Made by a program: the position numbers and the translations under genes
Source of the DNA: CAYNFH01 sp964396385
GTDB taxonomy: Bacteria; Armatimonadota; Chthonomonadetes; Chthonomonadales; CAJBBX01
Length of the DNA: 25,962 nt
Direction: 5' to 3'
Assembly (NCBI GenBank): GCA_964396385.1
Contig: CAYNFH010000077.1
Span: 1-25,962 of the forward strand
Shown: positions 1-6,984 of the stretch, one piece after another
Numbering within the stretch: the stretch's first letter is position 1
How the letters are laid out: each line of letters starts with the position of its first letter
Notes under the pieces: model-generated
Told to the model about the DNA's origin: nothing
The model's database searches: none
What the model saw: the letters and a program-made list of their open reading frames with translations, nothing else

Positions 1-1772
1 TCGCCGAAGACATTCAGGGCGCCGACGGTGGCGGACATGCCATTTGTAGCGGCGGTGCCCCACACCACGTTGGTACCCCAGACTACGTTGGTACCCCACA
101 CCACGTTGGTACCCCAGACTACGTTAGTGCCCCAGACTACGTTCTGTCCCCAGATGACATTCTGTCCCCAGATGACGTTGGTGCCCCAGAGGACGGTGAA
201 GTCCGGCAAGTCCGGAGTGCCCCATACCAGGTTGGTGCCCCAGATGACGTTGTTGAGGCTTATCTGCCCGGTTGCACCGTTGTACACCAGCGTCGGAGAG
301 AGCGCTGGCTGGTACACCCGGAGGGTGCTCTTGAGCGCGGCGGCGACATTGAGGTAGCCAGCGCCGAAGGTGAGCGGATCGTACTTGCCGTTGGGAAAGC
401 CCCACTTGTCGGCAGTGACCATCAGCCGCGCCTTGACCATGTCCGGGGTAAGCGTCGGATCCGCCTGGATCAGCAGGGCTGCGGCGCCCGAGACCACAGG
501 GGCGGCCATGGACGTACCGGACAGATAGAAGTACTGCGGCGAGTCCGACGTTGAGCTGCTGGACTTGTAGTAGCCGAGCGGCACCTCGTTCGTGGCGCCA
601 TACGTGTTGTCGACGTAGCTGTTGACGCACCGGAGCGAGATGACCCGGTTCCCGGGCGCCACGAGGTCAGGCTTCGCGACGAGGTCTCCGAGGGTCGGTC
701 CGCGCCCGGAATAGGTGCTGATGGTGTCGTGGGCGCGAGTGCCGTCCACGCTCTTCATCGCACCGACCGTGATGACGTACGGATCATTGCCGGGCGAGTT
801 GATGGAGCCATAGTTGGTCCCATAGCCCTCGTTGTCGACGCCCGGGGTGGCAGTGGCATTGAGCCGGCCGCTGTTTCCGGCGGCGCAGACTACCACGATG
901 CCGGCCTTCCACGCCTGCTCCACGGCCTGGCAGAGCGGATCTGTGGTGTAGCTCTCACCCGGCGCATGCCCGAGAGAGAGGTTCATGACGCGGATGTTGT
1001 AGAGGCTCTTGTTCTGGATGACCCAGTTGATCCCATTGATGACCGTTGAGACCGTCGCGCTGCCGGTTCCGTCCAGCACTCGCACGTTGATGATATTGGC
1101 GTTTCGCGCGATGCCGTAGAACGTCTTGGTGCAGTTTGAGCCCGTGGATGAGAAGCCGCTTCCTGCGATGATGCCGGCCGCATGCGTCCCATGCCCACAG
1201 GGGTCACCTGTGCTGGTGTCGTTGGGAACGAAGCTGATGTTCGCTACCACTCGCGATGCGCTTGTGGACGGAACGTTCAGGTCCGGACGAGGCTGTAGCC
1301 CGCTGTCCAGTACCGCGACTCCAACGTTGGTGCCGTCGACGCCGTACTGCTGGAAAGCCACGTCCGTGCAGCTTGAGGACATGGTGAAGATGTCTCGCTT
1401 GGCCACCATGGCGTCTTCCGACACCCGCGACACGAAGGGCAGGTTGGCCAGATTGGCGATCCGGCCTACCGGAGCCTGAACCACCACCGCGTTGATGAGC
1501 GGAAGCCGCGCCGTGATCTTCGCGCTGAGCGCCTTAAGCTGGTTCTCCTTGGCCGCGTCAACGTCACCATTAAGGGTGACGATGACCGAGACGACGTTGG
1601 AGCCGGGCTGGTGAGCGACCCGGTCCTGGAGGAATGAGTCACCCCTTCCGGCGAGCTGATCCGCTCGTACCGTCTGCACGGCAATCCCCATCAACAGAGT
1701 CGCTGCGGCACAGGCCAGGGCAATCCGAGGCCCATGTCTGGCTTTGAACATGCGCATGAGTCCGTTGCTCAT
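1..1772 (-). CDS. Secreted S8 family serine peptidase (subtilase), 3' end outside window
   Basis: The frame is open from ATG at 1772 to the window edge (590 codons, no stop), so the C-terminus is missing. A hydrophobic signal segment lies at about residues 16-32 and an inhibitor I9-like propeptide at about 55-120. The catalytic triad is visible: Asp156 in VAVLDSGL, His194 in GHGTHAAG, Ser421 in SGTSMAAP, with the oxyanion Asn300 in AAGNSG. From residue 508 the protein changes to a Trp-Gly-Thr/Gln hexapeptide tail, listed separately. The start follows AGAGAG about 8 nt upstream; ATGs at codons 6 and 8 are alternatives. The long leader holds two riboswitch candidates, so expression is probably controlled by a cyclic dinucleotide. 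Family membership is certain. Substrate and the role of the tail are unknown. Confidence 0.95.
   Translation of the reverse strand, partial: MSNGLMRMFKARHGPRIALACAAATLLMGIAVQTVRADQLAGRGDSFLQDRVAHQPGSNVVSVIVTLNGDVDAAKENQLKALSAKITARLPLINAVVVQAPVGRIANLANLPFVSRVSEDAMVAKRDIFTMSSSCTDVAFQQYGVDGTNVGVAVLDSGLQPRPDLNVPSTSASRVVANISFVPNDTSTGDPCGHGTHAAGIIAGSGFSSTGSNCTKTFYGIARNANIINVRVLDGTGSATVSTVINGINWVIQNKSLYNIRVMNLSLGHAPGESYTTDPLCQAVEQAWKAGIVVVCAAGNSGRLNATATPGVDNEGYGTNYGSINSPGNDPYVITVGAMKSVDGTRAHDTISTYSGRGPTLGDLVAKPDLVAPGNRVISLRCVNSYVDNTYGATNEVPLGYYKSSSSTSDSPQYFYLSGTSMAAPVVSGAAALLIQADPTLTPDMVKARLMVTADKWGFPNGKYDPLTFGAGYLNVAAALKSTLRVYQPALSPTLVYNGATGQISLNNVIWGTNLVWGTPDLPDFTVLWGTNVIWGQNVIWGQNVVWGTNVVWGTNVVWGTNVVWGTNVVWGTAATNGMSATVGALNVFG
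45..250 (-). repeat. Hexapeptide-coding tandem repeat (N-V-[VI]-W-G-[TQ]) in the subtilase tail
   Basis: Ten Trp-Gly-Thr/Gln motifs occur at residues 511-571 of the peptidase. The last eight are spaced exactly six residues (18 nt) apart. The five units nearest the 3' end are almost identical in DNA (AACGTAGTCTGGGGTACC type), so the tract can expand or contract by slippage. Similar WGT-rich tails occur on subtilases of several soil phyla. A surface or self-association role is only a guess. Confidence 0.9.
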
Positions 1773-1802
1773 CGCGGGTAACTCTCTTTCTAGGACCCCA
1801 TA

Positions 1803-1823
1803 CAGCAGTGAGTCCAACTGCTG
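1803..1823 (-). promoter_or_regulatory. Hairpin in the subtilase leader
   Basis: A perfect 7-bp inverted repeat, CAGCAGT-N7-ACTGCTG, lies 31 nt upstream of the peptidase ATG and downstream of the second riboswitch candidate. It has no T tract, so it is not an intrinsic terminator. It could be part of a translational expression platform, which is inference. Confidence 0.4.
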
Positions 1824-1871
1824 CCGGACAGGCCGGTCCGCTCCTGACCGAGCGTACAGACGCTGGTGCCC

Positions 1872-1990
1872 TCCTTCGTCGCCGCAGTCCGGCAGCCCGG
1901 CGGCCTCTGCTGAAACCACATCCAGCAACGAAGGTCCGTAGCTTTGCTTCCCCGGCTTGCGCACGAGTATGCCCTTACGATTGCGAAGGA
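1872..1990 (-). promoter_or_regulatory. GEMM-type (c-di-GMP-I class) riboswitch candidate, proximal copy
   Basis: Read on the minus strand this has the GEMM signature in order: AAGGGCATACTC, a hairpin closed by a GCAA (GNRA) tetraloop, GGGGAAGCAAAGC, TACGGACC, a second hairpin (TTGCTG/CAGCAG), and the receptor-like GCCGCCGGGCTGCC. The ends pair as TCCTTCG (1984-1990) with CGAAGGA (1872-1878), which sets the boundaries. It lies about 100 nt upstream of the peptidase start. The ligand is c-di-GMP in most members and 3',3'-cGAMP in the GEMM-Ib variant; I cannot assign it from sequence alone. Confidence 0.75.
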
Positions 1991-2063
1991 TGGATGTAAG
2001 CGCCGCCATTGGTTGACCCTGTCGCTGGCGGTGCTCAGAGGAGGCTCATTTCACCGACGAGAA

Positions 2064-2081
2064 GAGAGGGTGAATCCTCTC
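2064..2081 (-). promoter_or_regulatory. Short hairpin between the two GEMM candidates
   Basis: GAGAGG-N6-CCTCTC follows the distal aptamer on the minus strand and is followed by TTCTCGTC. It could be a weak terminator or spacer element for the distal riboswitch. The T content is low, so confidence is low. Confidence 0.3.
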
Positions 2082-2089
2082 GAAGGATG

Positions 2090-2202
2090 CGCCAGTTAGG
2101 CGGCCCGGCTGTCTCGGCTTACGGCGGCTTGTCAGCGGCCCTGGGCGCAGATCCGTGGCTGTGCGTCTCGGCTTTACAGCCGGTTTGCCCTTGTCGGAGG
2201 CG
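2090..2202 (-). promoter_or_regulatory. GEMM-type (c-di-GMP-I class) riboswitch candidate, distal copy
   Basis: On the minus strand: AAGGGCAAACC, a 5-bp CGGCT/AGCCG stem capped by a GUAA (GNRA) tetraloop, GAGACGCACAGCCACGG, then a second stem-loop ending in GACAGCCGGGCCGCC. This is closer to the GEMM-I consensus than the proximal copy; the visible departure is GCACAGCC where GCAAAGCC is usual. The closing stem is weak (CGCC at 2199-2202 with GGCG at 2090-2093). With the proximal copy it forms a tandem arrangement ahead of the subtilase. Confidence 0.75.
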
Positions 2203-2414
2203 AAGTGAGACCGTCCAGTTCCAATTCTGGCGGCGCTACGGGCGAAGATTGCTGTGAGGGATGCCTGATTTGGCGGATGAGGGGCCGGAGACGGGTTGTT
2301 CAGACCTTCCGTGGTATTCCGGAACGGGCGGGTTGCGGCTCACGGGCCTTACCAAAGAAGCGACGTGAATACCTTCGAGGCAAGTGACACTGCCATATCT
2401 TCTTCTGGAGCCTG

Positions 2415-2720
2415 ATGAAGAACGGCCGACCGGTAGGCACGCCGGGGCGCATCGCTCTCCCTGTTACCGGCGACCGGCCGCAGGCGCGGGAGAAAGTGAT
2501 GTGCCCGGTGGACGAACCCACCTTCGACCCCGTGAACCCAGGCGGCCGGGATGGCTCGTTACGGCAGCAGCCGGGCGCCCACTTTGACCCTCCGGCGGTG
2601 GACGTTTTTCTGCAGTTCCTTACCGCCGCGCGCCGAGAACTTCAGGGGCCGCCTGATGGGAGCCCGTGCTGCCACAAGAGCGCCCGCCGCCAGCTCATCC
2701 GCGGAGGCGCGGATGTTTAG
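2415..2720 (+). pseudogene. Possible decayed HD-GYP C-terminal fragment
   Basis: This 101-codon frame contains the stretch LRQQPGAHFDPPAVDVFLQF. It resembles the end of HD-GYP domains (consensus near G-T-H-F-D-P-x-V-V-x-A-F); the intact HD-GYP gene in this window has SGSQFDPQIVAALL at the same place. A GRI...DRP order upstream also fits the region after the GYP motif. No HD or GYP motif is found in the preceding 200 bases in any frame, there is no credible ribosome-binding site, and the rest looks random. It is best read as a remnant, and chance similarity cannot be excluded. Confidence 0.35.
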
Positions 2721-2837
2721 GCTCACCGCTTCTCTTCACGAAAGGCCATCCTTCGGGGGAGAGCAGTAAAGCCTTAATGCGTAACGCCGCAGCCTCCGAT
2801 AATTATGGATAACATTTTCACCCATGTCTCCCACGTG

Positions 2838-2871
2838 AACAGGCCGCCCACAACGTGGTTGGCGGCCTGTT
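2838..2871 (+). terminator. Strong intrinsic terminator, rightward
   Basis: An 11-bp perfect stem AACAGGCCGCC/GGCGGCCTGTT with a 12-nt loop is followed by TTGGTTCC on the plus strand (TTTT counting the last stem bases). There is no T tract on the minus side. No intact rightward gene lies upstream, only the HD-GYP-like remnant, so the transcript it ends is unidentified. Confidence 0.75.
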
Positions 2872-3068
2872 TTGGTTCCTGAGGCTCGATAGGACTCTAA
2901 TTGCCATGGGCCGAAGCCATCAACGAGCAGGTGCCTGGCCATCCGCACGGGCAGCAGGGTATTCGGGTGGCAAGTTTCTGGGCGCCTGCGTTGAAACGTT
3001 CGGCGTGCAGCGCTGTCTCCTTCGTTGGCGCGTTCGGTAACCAGCAGTCCTACCGGGGAAGGCACGGC

Positions 3069-3542
3069 ATGGAGAGCGAGTCGGACCTGTGTGGCAAGCG
3101 CGTTGTAATCTGTGAGGACGAGGGCGTCACCGTCATGCAGCTTGAGCGCGTTCTTAAGCGTGGCGGCCTCACGGTGGTGGGAAGCGCCCGGAATGGTGCC
3201 GAAGCGGTTGACGTAGTCCTGCAGACGCGGCCAGACATCGTGCTTATTAATGTCCACCTGGGCGATAACGTGGACGGTATTGAAGCGGCGCGCCGGATCC
3301 TCGCGCAGTTTCCCACGTGCATCGTCATGATGAGTGCCTATTCGGATGACGCCACGGTCCAAGCTGCCATGGGGGCAGGTGCAACCGGCTACCTTGTGAA
3401 GCCACTTCAAGCCGCCTTCCTGCTCAGTGCCATTGCCGACCTCTGGCGACGAGCCCAGGAGCAGTGGTCTATCGCAGCAACCGTTACTCTCAGACCGCCC
3501 AAGCGGGCGGGAAAGGCAGGGACGCGCAGAAAGGGCACCTAA
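3069..3542 (+). CDS. Single-domain response regulator with Asn at the phospho-acceptor site
   Basis: A 157-aa protein with one receiver domain (about residues 11-130) and a short basic tail (PPKRAGKAGTRRKGT). The acidic pair E16-D17, the Ser of MMSAY and the Lys of LVKPL are in place. The phospho-acceptor position, normally Asp in VLMDIHL, is Asn61 (VLINVHL, codon aat). It is therefore probably not phosphorylated in the ordinary way and may act as a constitutive or pseudo-receiver. There is no output domain, so it would work by protein contact. ATG at 3069 was chosen because GGGGAAGG lies 6 nt upstream; the open frame extends further upstream without receiver homology. Its stop overlaps the next start (TAATG). 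Confidence 0.88.
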   Translation: MESESDLCGKRVVICEDEGVTVMQLERVLKRGGLTVVGSARNGAEAVDVVLQTRPDIVLINVHLGDNVDGIEAARRILAQFPTCIVMMSAYSDDATVQAAMGAGATGYLVKPLQAAFLLSAIADLWRRAQEQWSIAATVTLRPPKRAGKAGTRRKGT

Positions 3543-3805
3543 TGGAGGCGTTTATCGCAACGGTCGTGCGAGCGCTCGTGGAGCATCCAGAGCGGGTGAC
3601 CGTCCAGGCGGGAGAGATTGCCCCCGACGGGCGTGTAAGCTACAAGGTGCACGTGCTGCCGGCCGATGCCCGCTTCGCCATTGGCAAGGACGGCCGGCTC
3701 GCCGATGCGCTGCGGATACTCTGCTGGGCTGCAGCCCGCAAGCAGCGCCTGCCCCGTCCGGTCGTGGAAATCGTTGCCGACGAGCGCTCGCAGCCTTCCC
3801 ACTAA
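3542..3805 (+). CDS. KH-domain RNA-binding protein (KhpA/YlqC-like)
   Basis: An 87-aa protein with a single KH domain. The GxxG loop is visible in AIGKDGR, preceded by the usual beta strand VHVLPADA and followed by a helix and VVEIVAD. KhpA-type proteins bind RNA and usually sit near rpsP/rimM or form a complex with KhpB; neither is seen here. The start overlaps the stop of the response regulator by one base, so the two are probably translated together. The 3' end overlaps the stop of the convergent HD-GYP gene by 3 bp. The usual KhpA is 75-85 aa, so this is full length. The pairing with a response regulator is unusual. Confidence 0.85.
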   Translation: MEAFIATVVRALVEHPERVTVQAGEIAPDGRVSYKVHVLPADARFAIGKDGRLADALRILCWAAARKQRLPRPVVEIVADERSQPSH

Positions 3806-5370
3806 GCAGCAGCCCGAACCTGTCGTGAAGCGGTGCGGCTCTCCAGCACCTTCAGCAGAGCGGCAACGATCTGGGGATCAAACTGGCTGCCGCTTTGCCT
3901 GGCTATCTCATCGGCTGCTTCCTCGCCAGTCCAGGCGCGCTTGTACGGCCGATCGTTGGTGAGCGCGTCATAGACATCAGCCACGGCGACAATCCGGGCC
4001 GTAAGCGGTATCGCTTCACCGCTAAGCCCCTGCGGATACCCTCTGCCGTCCCAGCGCTCGTGGTGGCCGCGGGCGATCTCTTCGGCGCAGCGCACCACCT
4101 CGGACCGGCCGCCGGTCAGGATCTGCGCGCCGATGGAGGTGTGGGTCTTGATGACGTCAAACTCTTCGGGCGTAAGCTTGCCAGGTTTCAAGAGGATGTC
4201 GTCCGGTATCGCCACTTTGCCGAGGTCATGCAGCGCGGCCGCTAGGCGAATCATCCGCACCTGCTGCTCAGGCAGGCCGAGCTCCTCCGCAATCCGGCTC
4301 GCCAGCTCGCTTACTCGCTCGGTGTGAGCGCCGGTCTGGTCATCGCGGTATTCGCACAGGTGCGCCAGGCGGTCCAGGATCTCAACTTGGGCCTCAGCGA
4401 GCTCCCGAGTACGCTCCCGCACTCCCTCTTCCAGCTTGGCGTTTTGCTCTTTCATCTCCTCCAGATGCCGCAGATTCGCTTCATGGAGGGCTGCACTCGC
4501 CGCTTCGCGCGCGGTCTCGGAATGGTCTAGGGATTCGGTGTTCCACCAGATGGCAGCAGCGAAGAGGATGAGGTTGGTGACCACCAGCACGGCAACGCCG
4601 ATCTCCGGGCTGTAGAAACCTCGCCGCTCGCCTTCCAGTCGCAGCCAGCCGCAGATGGCGGGCACCATGAAGGCGACCGTGAGTAGCCGGCGGCCGGTAA
4701 CCCCGGTTGGCGTTCGCTTGAAGAAGGCCCTAAGCAGCCCCTGGTCTGGCCGGCTGAGGAGAAAACCTGCGGACAAGAGACCGAAGAGCGCTGCGGTGTG
4801 CGGGGCCATGGGAATGGCCTGGGCCACGCGGCTTAAGGCATGGACGCAGTAGGCGTAGCCCAGGAGCACGGTGAAGCTGAGTGCCCCTGAGAGTAGGGCA
4901 AGAACCTGCGCTGGGCTGACGCGGCGGCTTGCTCCTACACTCGGAGTGAGGAGAGCTGCGGCAAGCATACAGAAGCCCAGCGCCGTATTGGGCGCCATGC
5001 GGTTGGGAATCGGCTCCGCGTCCAGTCGCGCGCTAAAGAGCAGCCGGTCCAGGCCAAGGTCCACGATGTGGAGGTAACCGAGTACCCGCGTGAAGCCGAT
5101 GAAGAGGGCACCAGCAGCTAAGATACAGCGAAGGCGACTACAAGCAGTCGAGGAGTCCCGCTGCCACAGCCAGAGTGCCAGAGCCAGCAGCAGAAAGGCA
5201 ATAGCGGTAGCCGGGTTCATGGCCACCGCTCCCGGCAGCAGGCTCTTCAATGTGCGCGAGCCCAGGGCCCACCCAACAAGCGCCAGGGAGGGCACGATGG
5301 TCGCTGCGGCTACGGCAAACCGGGCCATTCCCGGTAGAGCAGAGGTTCGGGGGGTGTCAGGTTCAGTCAT
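3802..5370 (-). CDS. Membrane-bound HD-GYP domain c-di-GMP phosphodiesterase
   Basis: A 522-aa protein. The N-terminal half (about residues 10-275) holds roughly eight hydrophobic segments and resembles the multi-TM sensory region found on some histidine kinases and cyclases. A coiled coil rich in Glu/Lys/Arg follows at about 285-330. The C-terminal HD-GYP domain has LHDLGK (the HD pair), GHHERWDGRGYP (the GYP motif) and ADVYDALTNDRPYK. All expected metal-binding residues I looked for are present, so it should hydrolyse c-di-GMP. The start ATG at 5370 has AGGA 7 nt upstream. Its proximity to GEMM riboswitches suggests that local c-di-GMP signalling could feed the subtilase, which is inference. 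Confidence 0.93.
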   Translation of the reverse strand: MTEPDTPRTSALPGMARFAVAAATIVPSLALVGWALGSRTLKSLLPGAVAMNPATAIAFLLLALALWLWQRDSSTACSRLRCILAAGALFIGFTRVLGYLHIVDLGLDRLLFSARLDAEPIPNRMAPNTALGFCMLAAALLTPSVGASRRVSPAQVLALLSGALSFTVLLGYAYCVHALSRVAQAIPMAPHTAALFGLLSAGFLLSRPDQGLLRAFFKRTPTGVTGRRLLTVAFMVPAICGWLRLEGERRGFYSPEIGVAVLVVTNLILFAAAIWWNTESLDHSETAREAASAALHEANLRHLEEMKEQNAKLEEGVRERTRELAEAQVEILDRLAHLCEYRDDQTGAHTERVSELASRIAEELGLPEQQVRMIRLAAALHDLGKVAIPDDILLKPGKLTPEEFDVIKTHTSIGAQILTGGRSEVVRCAEEIARGHHERWDGRGYPQGLSGEAIPLTARIVAVADVYDALTNDRPYKRAWTGEEAADEIARQSGSQFDPQIVAALLKVLESRTASRQVRAAA

Positions 5371-5687
5371 GCGGCGTCCTGGCTATTCAATAGTCTCAAC
5401 AGCGGTATCAAGAGAGCTTCTGCCACAGTCGTGGCTAGAATCCGCTAGAGATTTGCCGATTTGCCAGGAAAGAAACGAAAACGGCGGCAGGATGCCGCGC
5501 GAACTGGGCCGAAGCCTGCCACATGTACCAAGAAAATAACGCGAAGCCACGGGTCTCCAACAGACCGGAGATAGCCGGGTTGCCGAAGGTATCCAGCCCC
5601 AGGACTTGAGCGTCACCGGGGCCCTCCTCCTGGCTGTCTCCCTTCCGGCGAGAACCACTGCCGAACGGACGGCCGCGCTGCCTCCCA
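5371..5687 (-). other. Intergenic region upstream of the HD-GYP gene
   Basis: No gene can be supported. On the minus strand a TTGATA (-35-like) with TGAATA 16 nt further on lies just ahead of the HD-GYP start, and CTATTGAATAG is a short inverted repeat there. A minus-strand frame is open through the region but has no start codon or ribosome-binding site. I see no riboswitch signature. Confidence 0.35.
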
Positions 5688-5861
5688 CTAGACGATCAGG
5701 TACGTGTGCGGCTGGCCGGAGTAAATCGGGGGCCGCCAGGTAGGCACCGCTCTGGTGGCCAGCATGACCGGTATGCCCCAGCGGCCCTGAGGGGAAGCGG
5801 TCTTGATGTTATCGTATAGCTCAGGGTCCGCCCAGCCCGTATCCGTATCGGCCACCCTGCG
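5688..5861 (-). pseudogene. In-frame 3' continuation of the 5862-6401 gene beyond an amber codon
   Basis: The 179-codon gene upstream ends at TAG (5862-5864), but the same frame continues for 57 more codons to TAG at 5688-5690. The continuation reads like real protein: WADPELYDNI, then RWGIPVMLATRAVPTWRPP, ending HTYLIV. A single C-to-T change (CAG to TAG) would explain the split. It could instead be a separate 55-codon gene from GTG at 5855, but no Shine-Dalgarno sequence is there. I favour a gene interrupted by a nonsense mutation, or a non-essential tail. Confidence 0.5.
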
Positions 5862-6401
5862 CTATGGATCGGATTCGGGTCTTCTTTCGCCTGACACAAC
5901 GGCATAGCGCAGCCAGCGGATTAGCTCGTGAGAGAGGGTCTCTTCCGGCACGATGGCGAGCCAGGCGACGTCGAACTGAACTGCCGCAGGTCCGGCCCGC
6001 CTCTCCGCCACGTGGCGGGAGAAGTCGAGCGCCAGCGTCCCCTTTCCCTGCGTGCCAGGGCTCTCACCGTGCTTCACCTCCGAATTGGCGAGCACCTCCG
6101 CCAGCCTGTCACCCTCCGCCCGCAATACAGAGGCCGCCTCATCCCGGGCTTGCACCAGCTTCAGGCGATGAGGACTATCCGTCTCTTCGATACCCAGCCG
6201 GGCCGCCACTTCCCGCATGACGAAGCCGATAGGCAGCGCGTCGATCGGAGAGTAGAGATACGCGAACTCCGGCCGCTGGTGCTTGAAAACACTCCAGTGA
6301 GCCGAGCAGAGGTAGGTAGCGGCGGGCTCGTCCACCGGGGAGGTGAGCACCCACCGGGCATGATGGGTGCAGCCGACGATGCCGCAAGAGGGCCTGTCCA
6401 A
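5862..6401 (-). CDS. Unknown protein with N-terminal Cys/His motif (paralogue 1), TTG start
   Basis: A 179-aa product that I do not recognise. The N-terminal 60 residues match the neighbour at 6575-6868: CGIVGC, RWVLTSPV, YLCSAHW, PEFAYLYSPIDALP and a following FV. The C-x4-C and C-x2-H pairs suggest a small metal-binding fold. The remainder is charged and helical (LKLVQARDEAASVLRAEGDRLAEVL), then a mixed region ending LIRWLRYAVVSGERRPESDP. The start is TTG with AAGGAGG 5 nt upstream, and the neighbour uses the same arrangement. The frame probably once continued past the amber stop (see 5688-5861). Soluble, no signal peptide. Confidence 0.75.
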   Translation of the reverse strand: MDRPSCGIVGCTHHARWVLTSPVDEPAATYLCSAHWSVFKHQRPEFAYLYSPIDALPIGFVMREVAARLGIEETDSPHRLKLVQARDEAASVLRAEGDRLAEVLANSEVKHGESPGTQGKGTLALDFSRHVAERRAGPAAVQFDVAWLAIVPEETLSHELIRWLRYAVVSGERRPESDP

Positions 6402-6574
6402 TCCCGCCTCCTTGCAGGAAGGACGCGCGATTGTGTCCCTTCCTGTCCGCCAGGGAAAGATACAACCACACCAGAAGCCTAGAGGCGGTCGAGGCTGGCC
6501 GGATGGTATGACTGTGAGTACGACGCTACATAGATTTGAGTTCCACGGCCGCTCGAACGGCTGCTCCGACGAGG

Positions 6575-6868
6575 CTACGCTGGCGCAGCCTGCTGCGCGC
6601 CCTCCGCGTCCGCTTCGAGAATCGTTCCGGTCGATGTCACTGCGCGGGCCGGGTCGCCGTCAAGCGTCATGGTCTCCGCGGGCAGCACGAAGTCAGGCGG
6701 GAGCGCGGCAATAGGGGAGTAGAGGTAGGCGAACTCGGGGTGCTTGACTTTAAGGGCGCTCCAGTGGGCGGAGCAGACGTACGTGATGGCGACGCCTTCC
6801 ACGGGCACCGTCAAAACCCAACGGGCGTCCTCGCCGCAGGAGATGATCCCACAAGCGTGTCTGGCCAA
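6575..6868 (-). CDS. Unknown small protein with N-terminal Cys/His motif (paralogue 2), TTG start
   Basis: A 97-aa product, clearly related to the downstream gene over its first 60 residues: CGIISC, RWVLTVPV, YVCSAHWSALK, PEFAYLYSPIAALP, FV. The rest is a short Ala/Glu-rich tail. C-x4-C and C-x2-H spacing fits a zinc-knuckle-like site. The start is TTG preceded by GGAGGAGGGG. It lies between a DUF190 gene and its longer paralogue, all on the same strand with 110-180 bp gaps, so shared transcription is possible but not shown. No function is proposed. Confidence 0.75.
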   Translation of the reverse strand: MARHACGIISCGEDARWVLTVPVEGVAITYVCSAHWSALKVKHPEFAYLYSPIAALPPDFVLPAETMTLDGDPARAVTSTGTILEADAEGAQQAAPA

Positions 6869-6984
6869 CCCCTCCTCCTGTCCGAGAGGTAAACGCCTGC
6901 GGCCCTCAGGGAGGTCGCGGGCAATAACATTGGCAGATGTTATGGGCCACTTTATGAACGCACCGGCTTAATAGGAAGTTCCAG

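Noticed and set aside
50..180. Regular short repeats as a CRISPR array
   Set aside because: The 18-bp units are contiguous without spacers and stay in frame with the subtilase.
2736..3410. 224-codon minus-strand frame opposite the response regulator
   Set aside because: It is antisense to a clear receiver domain, has no family resemblance and no ribosome-binding site.
5383..5688. Minus-strand frames in the region before the HD-GYP gene
   Set aside because: There is no start codon with a ribosome-binding site and no recognisable domain. Another frame is open there without a start, but nothing supports it.
5862..5864. TAG recoded as an amino acid (pyrrolysine or suppressor)
   Set aside because: Other genes in the window end normally at TAG, and no recoding machinery or signal is visible. 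A nonsense mutation is simpler.
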